From NCBI GenBank assembly GCA_965220665.1, contig CBDCQQ010000005.1, forward strand, positions 2,356,001-2,420,000: a DNA stretch of 64,000 bases, in the 5' to 3' direction. Position 1 is the stretch's first letter. Every line of letters starts with the position of its first letter. Under the pieces are notes generated by a model. That model did not search any database. It was given only the letters and a program-made list of their open reading frames with translations, and was not told where the DNA came from. This DNA is from JAJDZL01 sp965220665. Its GTDB lineage: Bacteria > Pseudomonadota > Gammaproteobacteria > Arenicellales > JAJDZL01. A program made the position numbers and the translations under genes. Shown here piece after piece: positions 44,953 to 56,400 of the stretch.

Positions 44953-47412
44953 TTACTGCGATGTCACAGTAATCCGTGCAGGCACATGCTGAAGTCCTGT
45001 TCCATCCGCCGTACAGATGCCGCCTGACTCACACGGAATGTCGGGGATCATGTCGATTACTGCCGGTTGGCCTTGTTCAGGAACAACTGTCAGCATCCAG
45101 GCATAAGGACTTCGTCCGAAAGCCGCTTCAGGGGCAATGGCAGTGAGGGCGCCACCACTCACCCGGATCGAAGGCGTACTGATATTGAATGGCGCGACCG
45201 GCCGGGAAAATGCAATCACCAAATTCAGCGGTGTTTCCGGTCCCTGATGGCTTTGCGGCGCAGGGTCTGCCCAAAGCGCATGGAGCGGTTCACGCGGTTC
45301 AATGAACACCAGCGGATCAAGCGGCAATGCGCGGAACGCTCCGGTGGTGTTCATGCGTTCCACCCAGAAACGCTCTTCACCGGTATCGGGGTCGACAATC
45401 GTCACTGCGCTGCGAAGTTCAGGCGGGGCGCTGGCGTGTTCATTTTTATCGGTATTTCTGCTATACCCCCAGCTGATCGCCCAGTCCCCGTTTTCCATTG
45501 GTTCTACGTGACCGCCGATGCGTCCAAGCCGGGTTTTCTCACCGCCTTGAGAATGCGCTCGAAGAAAGACGGCTTCTCCGGCATCGTAATCAATGGCATA
45601 TTCCACTGCGCGGCTGTAGTCACCGCCTCTGCGGGCAAGCGGTTCGCCAGTTTCAGGGCTGACCGTACAGGCGACGCCGTTATCGAACATCAGCAGCCGG
45701 CTGTCATCGACAAGCTGCGCTGCATGCTGGCCGCAGAAAGTGTTTTCAGGATCACCGATGACTGGCATCGGCGGCGGGCCGAGTTTTCGTTCGCGGTACT
45801 GTTCATCAGAAAGATTGGTCTCGCCGATGCGCCAGACGATTTCATCACCGTCTGGTCTTGCCGGATCAATCATCATGACCGAAGAGCAGCCGCGGAACGA
45901 AGCGAGGATGCCGTCTTCGGTCCACTGCGTTGCGTTGATGTGGGCGTAGTCATCCGGAAAGCGATGCTGCGCGCAGTCTTCAAGCGGCATCCGTCCCCAG
46001 GAGTTCCATGCATAACGCACTTCACCTGTCGGTTCAACGATCTGGATGGCCGAGTCCCGGGTGGGAGTTTCAGTCAGCGCCGCCTGACGTTTTTCAAGTC
46101 CCTCATGGGGATGTGGAAAACCTGAAAAGTCGCGTACCGCTCTTTCGTAAGCCATCAGCATGAAGGCGCCGTCATCAATAATGCGAAAGTCATGGCGGCC
46201 GGTGGACTGAAGCGGGGGCAGCGTGCTGACCTTTGCAACCGGATTGAAATCGGCATCGAGCACCTGCCAGGCAAAGCCATGCGTTTCGTCGCTTAGCGCA
46301 TGGGCGTAGTGTCCGCTGTCAAAGCGCCGCAGGAAAAACCCGGCCGCTGGCCTGCTGCCCTGATGCCGGCGCACCACGCCATTGGCGTCAAAGATGAAAG
46401 CGCGGCGTGATGCCACGACAGAGAACAGCTCTTTCGGCGGCGTGCTGCCGGCCGCGGTGAACGTCCTCAATCCGGCAAGCTCTTCGGGCGCACAGTGGAT
46501 GGCATAGGCCGTTTCAGCTCCGGCGGCGTCAATGAGATTGATTCTGACATCACTTGATTGATTGACCGCGACTGCGGCTGCGGTTTCAGGCCCGGGCTGC
46601 GGCTGAATGCCGTTGATGCCGAGACGGGTGTTTTCAGGAATGGAGACAGACACTGTCAGCACGTCTTCCTCTTCACAGGCAATTCCGTAGTGCAGGATGC
46701 CTGGATCAAACTGCGGATGAAGGGATGCCTGCAGATTCGATTGAACTGCCGCTGAAAGAAACGCAAGCTTTGGCCCGATGACAGGATTCGGCGCATGCTG
46801 CGCAGCGCTTTGGTTTTTGCCGAATCCGTCCTGATACAGGGCCGTCACGCGCAGCAGGCGTCCGGCATCTGCCGCTGCGGGCCGATACGTCTGACTGACC
46901 GCTTCGCTGATGTCCATCCACTGACCGCCGTCAGTGCGGCGCTGCCATTGCCAGTGAACGTCGAAGCGGATGCCGTCGGGGTCCATGACCGATGCGGAGA
47001 TGACCTCACCGACGGCCGGCGAGTGGGTTGACAGCGAAACTTTTCCGGGTTCGTTCCGGTTGACGATGTGAATGTCGAAATCGATGATCTTTGCGGCTTC
47101 CGCTGAAAGTGCGGTGACGCGGTAGATGCCATCCTGATCAGCATCTTCAGGGTGTTCATAGTCGGGTTTTGCGATGGTGTTCCGGTCGGCATCATAAAAC
47201 CGCAGGACGCCGTCATGGATGATGAAGGCCTGTGTATCTTCTCCGGCGAGCACCCACTGTGCCGTGTGAGGTTCCAGCGCAGTGATCCTGAAGACCCGGT
47301 TTTCCGTGTATTCGATGATGCGCTGTTCCACGGCGGATGCCGCCGGCGGCGCCACGAGCTGTGCGGCGCCGATCAGAAAAGCGAAAGCGAGTGCTGGGAT
47401 CCTTGCCGTCAC
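44953..47412 (-). CDS. exported arylsulfotransferase-family protein with cadherin-like domain
   Basis: The 819-residue protein begins with a signal peptide (about residues 1-27, ending PAASA). An N-terminal part with Ig/cadherin-like segments (VSLSTHSPAVGEVISASVMD, then a cadherin-like beta-sandwich with LHYGIACEEEDVLTVSVSI) is followed by a six-bladed propeller typical of arylsulfate sulfotransferases. Motifs are RHDFRIIDDGAFMLM, DDYAHINATQWTEDGIL and FCGQHAAQLVDDSRLLMFDN, which supply the expected histidines. Such enzymes move sulfate between phenolic compounds in the periplasm or outside the cell. The GTG start overlaps the stop of the giant gene by four bases (GTGA), so it is co-translated with the surface protein. 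A decayed copy lies at 38.7-39.6 kb. Confidence 0.8.
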   Translation of the reverse strand: MTARIPALAFAFLIGAAQLVAPPAASAVEQRIIEYTENRVFRITALEPHTAQWVLAGEDTQAFIIHDGVLRFYDADRNTIAKPDYEHPEDADQDGIYRVTALSAEAAKIIDFDIHIVNRNEPGKVSLSTHSPAVGEVISASVMDPDGIRFDVHWQWQRRTDGGQWMDISEAVSQTYRPAAADAGRLLRVTALYQDGFGKNQSAAQHAPNPVIGPKLAFLSAAVQSNLQASLHPQFDPGILHYGIACEEEDVLTVSVSIPENTRLGINGIQPQPGPETAAAVAVNQSSDVRINLIDAAGAETAYAIHCAPEELAGLRTFTAAGSTPPKELFSVVASRRAFIFDANGVVRRHQGSRPAAGFFLRRFDSGHYAHALSDETHGFAWQVLDADFNPVAKVSTLPPLQSTGRHDFRIIDDGAFMLMAYERAVRDFSGFPHPHEGLEKRQAALTETPTRDSAIQIVEPTGEVRYAWNSWGRMPLEDCAQHRFPDDYAHINATQWTEDGILASFRGCSSVMMIDPARPDGDEIVWRIGETNLSDEQYRERKLGPPPMPVIGDPENTFCGQHAAQLVDDSRLLMFDNGVACTVSPETGEPLARRGGDYSRAVEYAIDYDAGEAVFLRAHSQGGEKTRLGRIGGHVEPMENGDWAISWGYSRNTDKNEHASAPPELRSAVTIVDPDTGEERFWVERMNTTGAFRALPLDPLVFIEPREPLHALWADPAPQSHQGPETPLNLVIAFSRPVAPFNISTPSIRVSGGALTAIAPEAAFGRSPYAWMLTVVPEQGQPAVIDMIPDIPCESGGICTADGTGLQHVPARITVTSQ

Positions 47413-50400
47413 CAGCGGGTTCTGAATTCAAGGCCAACGCCGCTCTGCGGCGCGCGGTCATCGGTTTCCCGCCGGCGGGCCTGCAGGCGGATCTCATAAT
47501 CGAACAGCCTGGATCGTTCAGGCGCCAGCCGCCAGCCCAGGGTGTAGTCGCGCCGGTCGGACTGAACGCCAATGCGCATCTCGGGGATCGAGACCCCATA
47601 GCGCGTGCCGAATCCGTAGCCAAAGCGCAGCTGCCAGTGACGCTGAAGCGCCTGCTGCGGCTGCGAGGCGCCGTCAGCCGCGCCGCCACCCATCAGTTCA
47701 TCGAATTCGGCTGCGCCATCCAGCCCTGTTTCCAAAGCCATCGACGCACCGCGTTCGGTGCCGGGCTTCGGGTCCCAGGACAAAGAGCCTGACAGGCCGA
47801 ACTGACGCAGATCATGATTCTCATGCGTGATCAGGCCCGATGCGCGCATCCCGCCCTCCAGATGACGGTCGGGGTGGCGCCAGACAAATCCGGCTTCAAT
47901 GCCTGCGCCGAAACCGGTTTCCGCATCGCCGCTGTCGCGGCGAAGCGACAGCTGCACGCCCGGAACCAGCGTGCCGCCGCCAACGCTCAGCCCCGGCCAC
48001 TCGCCCTCAATGCCGGCGCGATAACGGGAAACGGTTGCCGATGCATCCCCGTCTTCCCCTTCGCTTTTGGTTTTTACCCACAGGAGATCGCCTGTCACAT
48101 GCAGGTCAACCGCGTTCAATCCAATCTCCGGCAGCGGCGCACGGATGCCGCCCGCCGCCATCTGCATGGCAATGTCTGACTTCCACACGGAATCGCCCTG
48201 TCTTCTTTCGTAGTCCCCGATGCCGTATCCGCCAACACCCCACAGCGTGATCCCGCCTTCGGCTTCCTGCCGGCCATACACATAGAGTCCTGTCAGATCA
48301 CTTCGAAACCTGCCTTCGCCGCTGTCGTCCCGATACTTCCCTTTGCCGAGGCTGTGCGAGAACGCAAGACCGATGGCGGCGGATTCGGCCGTGTCGTCGG
48401 CACCCATCAGCACGCTGGATGCTGTGCCCTCAATATCAGCAGCGCCGCTTCTGCCATCAAAATCACTGATCGCTCCGCGGCCCCACACGGACTGGCGCGA
48501 ACCGGCTGCGGTATTCTGACTGAAGTCGAATGAGGTACCGCTCAAGAATATCTGACCCGTCAGTTTCTCAAGTCCTGACTCATGCCGTTCTGAGTGTCTT
48601 CGATCAGGCGCAGGCGATCGGTCCGGGTGCGGATGATCAAACAGCGCATCGCGGGTCTGGCCGGCATCAAAAGACTGCCCGGCAATGCGAAGGCTGGTCG
48701 ACTGCGCATCGTTCTTCGCACGGACCAGTCTGGATGTGACCGCGTCAACAACCTGTTCGCCGACGGTGCGGCCAAAGCGGGCAAACCAGGCACTGGCATG
48801 CTCTGGTGACTGGTCTTGCACTGAAACCCTGACCGCCGCAGGTGCAGTCAATTGACTGTAATTCGAATCCGTAGTGATGATCTCATGCTCAAGCGTTGCT
48901 GTGCCAAGCCCCTGTGCAGTAATTTCCACCTGCTGCGCAGTGTTCCAGTTATCTGCATCAAAATGAAGTGTCTGCGGCGAGACCGTCACCACAGAGCCTG
49001 ACTCATCGCGCTGTTCTACAACGCGGATGCGCACCGTCACTGAAGCGGAAGGCTCGCTTCGAAGACGCACGCTGTAATGGGTGACCCCCTCAGGGTTGAT
49101 GCGCACGTTTGACGGCGACAGCGCAAGGCCTGCGGTGTCGTTGTCGGTGATCGTCAGTGTGTGCGAAGCGGCTGCGCCGACCTGGTAGCCGCTCGCGCTT
49201 TGCAGCTCCAGTATCACCTGTCGGTCCGGCTCATCGCGAAAGTTGTCGATAATCGTTACCGGGACCGATACACCCGATGTTCCTGCACTGACTGCAAGCG
49301 TGCCTGAGTTCGAAATGGTAAAGTCATCTCCAGATACCGCACTGCCTCCAACCGTATAGGTCAGCGAAATCGCAGCTGACGGAGCGGGAGAAAGACTGAT
49401 TTTTACATTGTGCGTGCCGGCATTTTCATTGACCCGTGATGAGGCCTCAGCAAAAGAAACGCTCACCCCCTGTGCTGTGTCATCATTGTCAATCGTCACC
49501 GCCTTGGGCGAGCCGGAAAGGGTGAGTGAACCGGCTGGGGCAATGGTGGGTCTTCGGGTGCCTGTGCCGTAGGCGATGTTCACAGTACGGGTGGCTGTAT
49601 CGGTGTTGTCAGCCGCTTCAAGCTCTAACACTGCGGTTCTGGCTCCTGCCCCTGAAAGCACAACAGCCAGGTTCTGCGCACTGTGGGGGTTTGAGGTTAC
49701 AAGACTCACTCCGGTATTGGACGCACCGGATTTAAGCCCCAAGGCATAGTGCGTGGTGACGGTTGCGCCGGTAACCGTTAACGGTACGGTTACGGTCTCT
49801 GAGGCTGCAAGTGCCCGGCCCAAAGTGAGGGTTACATCGGTTCTGTTGCCTGAGCCGGATTCATCAATCCTTGCAGCGCCTGCTGCAAGTGAAAGCGTTA
49901 CTGCGCTGATCGGTGCGTCAACAATGCGGAACTGCCCGAAATTGTCTGTTTTGGCGGTGCCGCCGTCAAGACCCTGTGCGGTGATGGCGCCCATGCCGAT
50001 GTTAACGGTCTCACCGCTGGATTCGGATGTGCTGTCAGCGGCAGCGCTTAAGGTGATGGTGGCCTGCGCTGCGCTCCCACTGCCGCCTGCGAATGTAACC
50101 CGTGCGCTGCCGCTGTTCAGATTCGCATAAGTCACCCTGAAGGCTGCTGTTTCTGTCAGCGTGTAGTCGGCGCCGCGGGTGGCGGTGCCGGCAAAGGTGA
50201 GTGGCACCGCCAGCGTCTCGCCGCTGGCAAGCGCGCGGCCAAGTGTGATGGTGAAGGTTTTGCTGTCGCCTTCGGTGACATTGCCTGATGGTCCCGCAAG
50301 CGTTACCTGTGTCGCATCGTTGTCTGTAATCGTAATGGTGACGCTGGTGCCTGAACCTGCGGGCACGCCGTTGGGCAAAGGACTGCCCAGTTCGATTATG

Positions 50401-53400
50401 ACCGTTTCGTCAGGTTCATCTGTGGCGTCATTGGTTACGCTGAAGCTCGTCGTCCCCGATGCTGCGTTGTTCGCGATCGTAATCGAAGTTGCAACGGTAT
50501 AGTCGCCGGCTTGTGCCGTGGTGCCCGAGGCTCTCACCTGAATCGGAATGGTGAGTGCTGAACCGGTCGCATTGGCGCTTTGCAGCGTTGCGGTAACCGT
50601 CAGCGCCGAACCGCCTTCGGTGATCGCCCCTGAACCCGATACGCTTAAATTGACCGGGTTTTGCGGGGTGTCGTTGTCGACGATGGTGTACGCCACCTGG
50701 CCTGTCACGCCATTGTAACCGCCGCCTGAAGCGGTATGCACCAGCGTTACCGTGTCATTGGTGAAATCGCCGTTGTCTTCTGCCGCCGCAACGTTTACCG
50801 TCTGCGCCTGGTTCCAGTTCGTGTCGGTAAAGGTCAGGGTATTCTGGTCGCCGATTGTGCCTGTATTGGTGTCGACCGAAAGGTCGGTTCCCGACTGACC
50901 GGTGATGGTAACCGTGACACTGGCGCTGGGCCGGGTGGCAAGCCGTACGGTGTAAGAACCCGTCGCCCCTTCGCTGATGTTCTGTGTGGCGCCGACAGAG
51001 ATCACAATCCCCGCGGTGTCATCGTCGGTGATGGTGATCTGGCCGCTGCCGGTGCGCGAGCCTGATGCGCCGCCGTCAAGATTGGTGGCGGTGAGAATCG
51101 GTGCATTGCCCGTTGAGCTTGAAGGAATCGAGACCGTCACCGTATCGTTGAAACTGTCATCATCGTTCGCTGCGGTCAGCGTCAGCGTCACAGCAGTTGC
51201 TGTCATGCCGCTGCTCGGTCCGGTAAAGGTGACCTGCGCGCTGGCGGCGCTTAAGTTCTGGCAGGTGACGCCGGTCGCGCTTGGACAGGCCAATGTAAAA
51301 TCGGTTCCAGGCGTGCCGCCGGAAAAAATCAGTGGCACCACCAGCGCCTCGCCGTCAACCAGGCCACGGCCAAGCGTTAAAGTAATCTGTGCGGTATCCG
51401 AGCTGGCGCCTTCATCAGCCGTCGCATCCGGCGTGGTCAGCGTCACCTGCGTGGCATCATCGTCGGTGATGGTAATGGTGACGCTGGTGTTTGAACCTGC
51501 GGGCACGCCGTTGGGCAGGGGACTGCCAAACTCAACGATCACAGTCTCGTCTGGTTCGTCCGTCGTGTCTTGGTCTGCAGTGAAGGTGGTCGTCCCGGAT
51601 GATGCATTGTTTGCAATCGAGATCGAAGTTGCAACGGTATAGTCACCCGCTTGAGCCGTGGTGCCGGAAGCTCTCACCTGAATCGGAATGGTGAGTGCTG
51701 AACCGGTCGCATTGGCGCTTTGCAGCGTTGCGGTAACCGTCAGCGCCGAACCGCCTTCGGTGATCGCCCCTGAACCCGATACGCTTAAATTGACCGGGTT
51801 TTGCGGGGTGTCGTTGTCGACGATGGTGTACGCCACCTGGCCTGTCACGCCATTGTAACCGCCGCCTGAAGCGGTATGCACCAGCGTTACCGTGTCATTG
51901 GTGAAATCGCCGTTGTCTTCTGCCGCCGCAACGTTTACCGTCTGCGCCTGGTTCCAGTTCGTGTCGGTAAAGGTCAGGGTATTCTGGTCGCCGATTGTGC
52001 CTGTATTGGTGTCGACCGAAAGGTCGGTTCCCGACTGACCGGTGATGGTAACCGTGACACTGGCGCTGGGCCGGGTGGCAAGCCGTACGGTGTAAGAACC
52101 CGTCGCCCCTTCGCTGATGTTCTGTGTGGCGCCGACAGAGATCACAATCCCCGCGGTGTCATCGTCGGTGATGGTGATCTGGCCGCTGCCGGTGCGCGAG
52201 CCTGATGCGCCGCCGTCAAGATTGGTGGCGGTGAGAATCGGTGCATTGCCCGTTGAGCTTGAAGGAATCGAGACCGTCACCGTATCGTTGAAACTGTCAT
52301 CATCGTTCGCTGCGGTCAGCGTCAGCGTCACAGCAGTTGCTGTCATGCCGCTGCTCGGTCCGGTAAAGGTGACCTGCGCGCTGGCGGCGCTTAAGTTCTG
52401 GCAGGTGACGCCGGTCGCGCTTGGACAGGCCAATGTAAAATCGGTTCCAGGCGTGCCGCCGGAAAAAATCAGTGGCACCACCAGCGCCTCGCCGTCAACC
52501 AGGCCACGGCCAAGCGTTAAAGTAATCTGTGCGGTATCCGAGCTGGCGCCTTCATCAGCCGTCGCATCCGGCGTGGTCAGCGTCACCTGCGTGGCATCAT
52601 CGTCGGTGATGGTAATGGTGACGCTGGTGTTTGAACCTGCGGGCACGCCGTTGGGCAGGGGACTGCCAAACTCAACGATCACAGTCTCGTCTGGTTCGTC
52701 CGTCGTGTCTTGGTCTGCAGTGAAGGTGGTCGTCCCGGATGATGCATTGTTTGCAATCGAGATCGAAGTTGCAACGGTATAGTCACCCGCTTGAGCCGTG
52801 GTGCCGGAAGCTCTCACCTGAATCGGAATGGTGAGTGCTGAACCGGTCGCATTGGCGCTTTGCAGCGTTGCGGTAACCGTCAGCGCCGAACCGCCTTCGG
52901 TGATCGCCCCTGAACCCGATACGCTTAAATTGACCGGGTTTTGCGGGGTGTCGTTGTCGACGATGGTGTACGCCACCTGGCCTGTCACGCCATTGTAACC
53001 GCCGCCTGAAGCGGTATGCACCAGCGTTACCGTGTCATTGGTGAAATCGCCGTTGTCTTCTGCCGCCGCAACGTTTACCGTCTGCGCCTGATTCCAGTTC
53101 GTGTCGGTAAAGGTCAGGGTATTCTGGTCGCCGATTGTGCCTGTATTGGTGTCGACCGAAAGGTCGGTTCCCGACTGACCGGTGATGGTAACCGTGACAC
53201 TGGCGCTGGGCCGGGTGGCAAGCCGTACGGTGTAAGAACCCGTCGCCCCTTCGCTGATGTTCTGTGTGGCGCCGACAGAGATCACAATCCCCGCGGTGTC
53301 ATCGTCGGTGATGGTGATCTGGCCGCTGCCGGTGCGCGAGCCTGATGCGCCGCCGTCAAGATTGGTGGCGGTGAGAATCGGTGCATTGCCCGTTGAGCTT

Positions 53401-56400
53401 GAAGGAATCGAGACCGTCACCGTATCGTTGAAACTGTCATCATCGTTCGCTGCGGTCAGCGTCAGCGTCACAGCAGTTGCTGTCATGCCGCTGCTCGGTC
53501 CGGTAAAGGTGACCTGCGCGCTGGCGGCGCTTAAGTTCTGGCAGGTGACGCCGGTCGCGCTTGGACAGGCCAATGTAAAATCGGTTCCAGGCGTGCCGCC
53601 GGAAAAAATCAGTGGCACCACCAGCGCCTCGCCGTCAACCAGGCCACGGCCAAGCGTTAAAGTAATCTGTGCGGTATCCGAGCTGGCGCCTTCATCAGCC
53701 GTCGCATCCGGCGTGGTCAGCGTCACCTGCGTGGCATCATCGTCGGTGATGGTAATGGTGACGCTGGTGTTTGAACCTGCGGGCACGCCGTTGGGCAGGG
53801 GACTGCCAAACTCAACGATCACAGTCTCGTCTGGTTCGTCCGTCGTGTCTTGGTCTGCAGTGAAGGTGGTCGTCCCGGATGATGCATTGTTTGCAATCGA
53901 GATCGAAGTTGCAACGGTATAGTCACCCGCTTGAGCCGTGGTGCCGGAAGCTCTCACCTGAATCGGAATGGTGAGTGCTGAACCGGTCGCATTGGCGCTT
54001 TGCAGCGTTGCGGTAACCGTCAGCGCCGAACCGCCTTCGGTGATCGCCCCTGAACCCGATACGCTTAAATTGACCGGGTTTTGCGGGGTGTCGTTGTCGA
54101 CGATGGTGTACGCCACCTGGCCTGTCACGCCATTGTAACCGCCGCCTGAAGCGGTATGCACCAGCGTTACCGTGTCATTGGTGAAATCGCCGTTGTCTTC
54201 TGCCGCCGCAACGTTTACCGTCTGCGCCTGATTCCAGTTCGTGTCGGTAAAGGTCAGGGTATTCTGGTCGCCGATTGTGCCTGTATTGGTGTCGACCGAA
54301 AGGTCGGTTCCCGACTGACCGGTGATGGTAACCGTGACACTGGCGCTGGGCCGGGTGGCAAGCCGTACGGTGTAAGAACCCGTCGCCCCTTCGCTGATGT
54401 TCTGTGTGGCGCCGACAGAGATCACAATCCCCGCGGTGTCATCGTCGGTGATGGTGATCTGGCCGCTGCCGGTGCGCGAGCCTGATGCGCCGCCGTCAAG
54501 ATTGGTGGCGGTGAGAATCGGTGCATTGCCCGTTGAGCTTGAAGGAATCGAGACCGTCACCGTATCGTTGAAACTGTCATCATCGTTCGCTGCGGTCAGC
54601 GTCAGCGTCACAGCAGTTGCTGTCATGCCGCTGCTCGGTCCGGTAAAGGTGACCTGCGCGCTGGCGGCGCTTAAGTTCTGGCAGGTGACCCCGGTCGGCA
54701 GCGGGTTCGGACAGGCGAGCGTGAAATCAGTTCCCGGAACACCGCCGCTGAACTGCAAAGGCACCACCAGCGCTTCGCCGTCGACCAGGCCGCGGCCAAG
54801 CGTTACGGTGATCTCAGCTGTTGCGGAACTGTCCCCCTCTGTGGCCGTTGCATCCGGCGTGGTCAGCGTTACTGTCGTGGCGTCATCGTCGGTAATGGTA
54901 ATGGTGACAGCGGTGCCTGAACCTGGAATCACATTGCTTGGCAATGACGCGCCGAGTTCCACCACGACCGTTTCGTCTGGTTCATCCGCGCTGTCGTTGG
55001 TAACGGCAAAGCTCGCTGTGCCCGCTGTCTGACCGTTCGCGATGGAGATCGAAGAGGCAACTGAATAGTCGCCGGCCTGCGCCGTGGTGCCTGAGGCTCT
55101 GACCTGAATCGGAATGCTGAGCGCAGAACCTGTGCTGTTGGCGCTCTGCAGCGTCGCGGTAACCGTCAGCGCCGAATCAGCTTCGGTGATTGCCCCTGAA
55201 TCCGACACGCTCAGAGACACCGGCACATCATTGTCCAAAATGGTGTAAACCACCTGACTGCTTACCCCATTGTAGCCGCCGCCTGAGGCGCTATGCACCA
55301 GCGTTACGTCATCGTTTGCGGCATCGGCATCGTCCTCAGCCGCTTCGATGCTCACCGTCTGCGCCTGGTTCCAGTCGGTTGTGGTAAAGGTCAGCGTGTC
55401 CTGGTTGTTTTGCGTGCCTGCATCGGTGTCAACTGACAGATCAGTGCCCGACTGACCGGTGATGGTGACTGTGACGCTGGCGCTGGGCTGGGTGGCAAGC
55501 CTTACGGTGTAGGTGCCGCTTGCGCCTTCATTGATGTTCTGTGCAGCGCCGACTGATATGACAATCCCCGCGGTGTCATCGTCGGTGATGGTGATCTGGC
55601 CGCTGCCGGTGCGCGAGCCTGATGCGCCGCCGTCAAGATTGGTGGCGGTGAGAATCGGTGCATTGCCCGTTGAGCTTGAAGGAATCGCTACGTCGAGCGT
55701 CTCGCTGGCATGGTTGGCATCGTCCGATGCGGTCAGCGTCAGGGTGATAGCGGCTGCGCTTGTACCGCTGCTTGGACCGGTAAAGGTGACCTGCGGGCTG
55801 GCGGCGCTTAAGTTCTGGCAGGTGACCCCGGTCGGCAGCGGGTTCGGACAGGCGAGCGTGAAATCAGTTCCCGGAACACCGCCGCTGAACTGCAAAGGCA
55901 CCACCAGCGCTTCGCCGTCGACCAGGCCGCGGCCAAGCGTTACGGTGATCTGTGCCGTATCCGAGCTGTCGCCCTCATCAGCCGTCGCATCCGGCGTGGT
56001 CAGCGTCACCTGCGTGGCATCATCGTCGGTGATGGTAATGGTGACGCTGGTGTTTGAACCTGCGGGCACGCCGTTGGGCAGGGGACTGCCAAACTCAACG
56101 ATCACAGTCTCGTCTGGTTCGTCCGTCGTGTCTTGGTCTGCAGTGAAGGTGGTCGTCCCGGATGATGCATTGTTTGCAATCGAGATCGAAGTTGCAACGG
56201 TATAGTCACCCGCTTGAGCCGTGGTGCCGGAAGTTCTCACCCGAATCGGAATGGTGAGCGCTGAACCGGTCGTGTTGGCGCTTTGCAGCGCTGCGGTAAC
56301 CGTCAGCGCGGATCCGCCCTCGGTGACCGCCCCTGAACTCGATACGCTTAAATTGACCGGGTTTGCAGCGGTTTCATCGTCGGTCAGCGTCACCTCTACA

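Noticed and set aside
50736..55032. Repeated plus-strand frames of 109 and 211-221 codons opposite the giant gene.
   Set aside because: They are antisense shadows of the 1140-bp repeat, recur with its period and have no ribosome sites or family resemblance.
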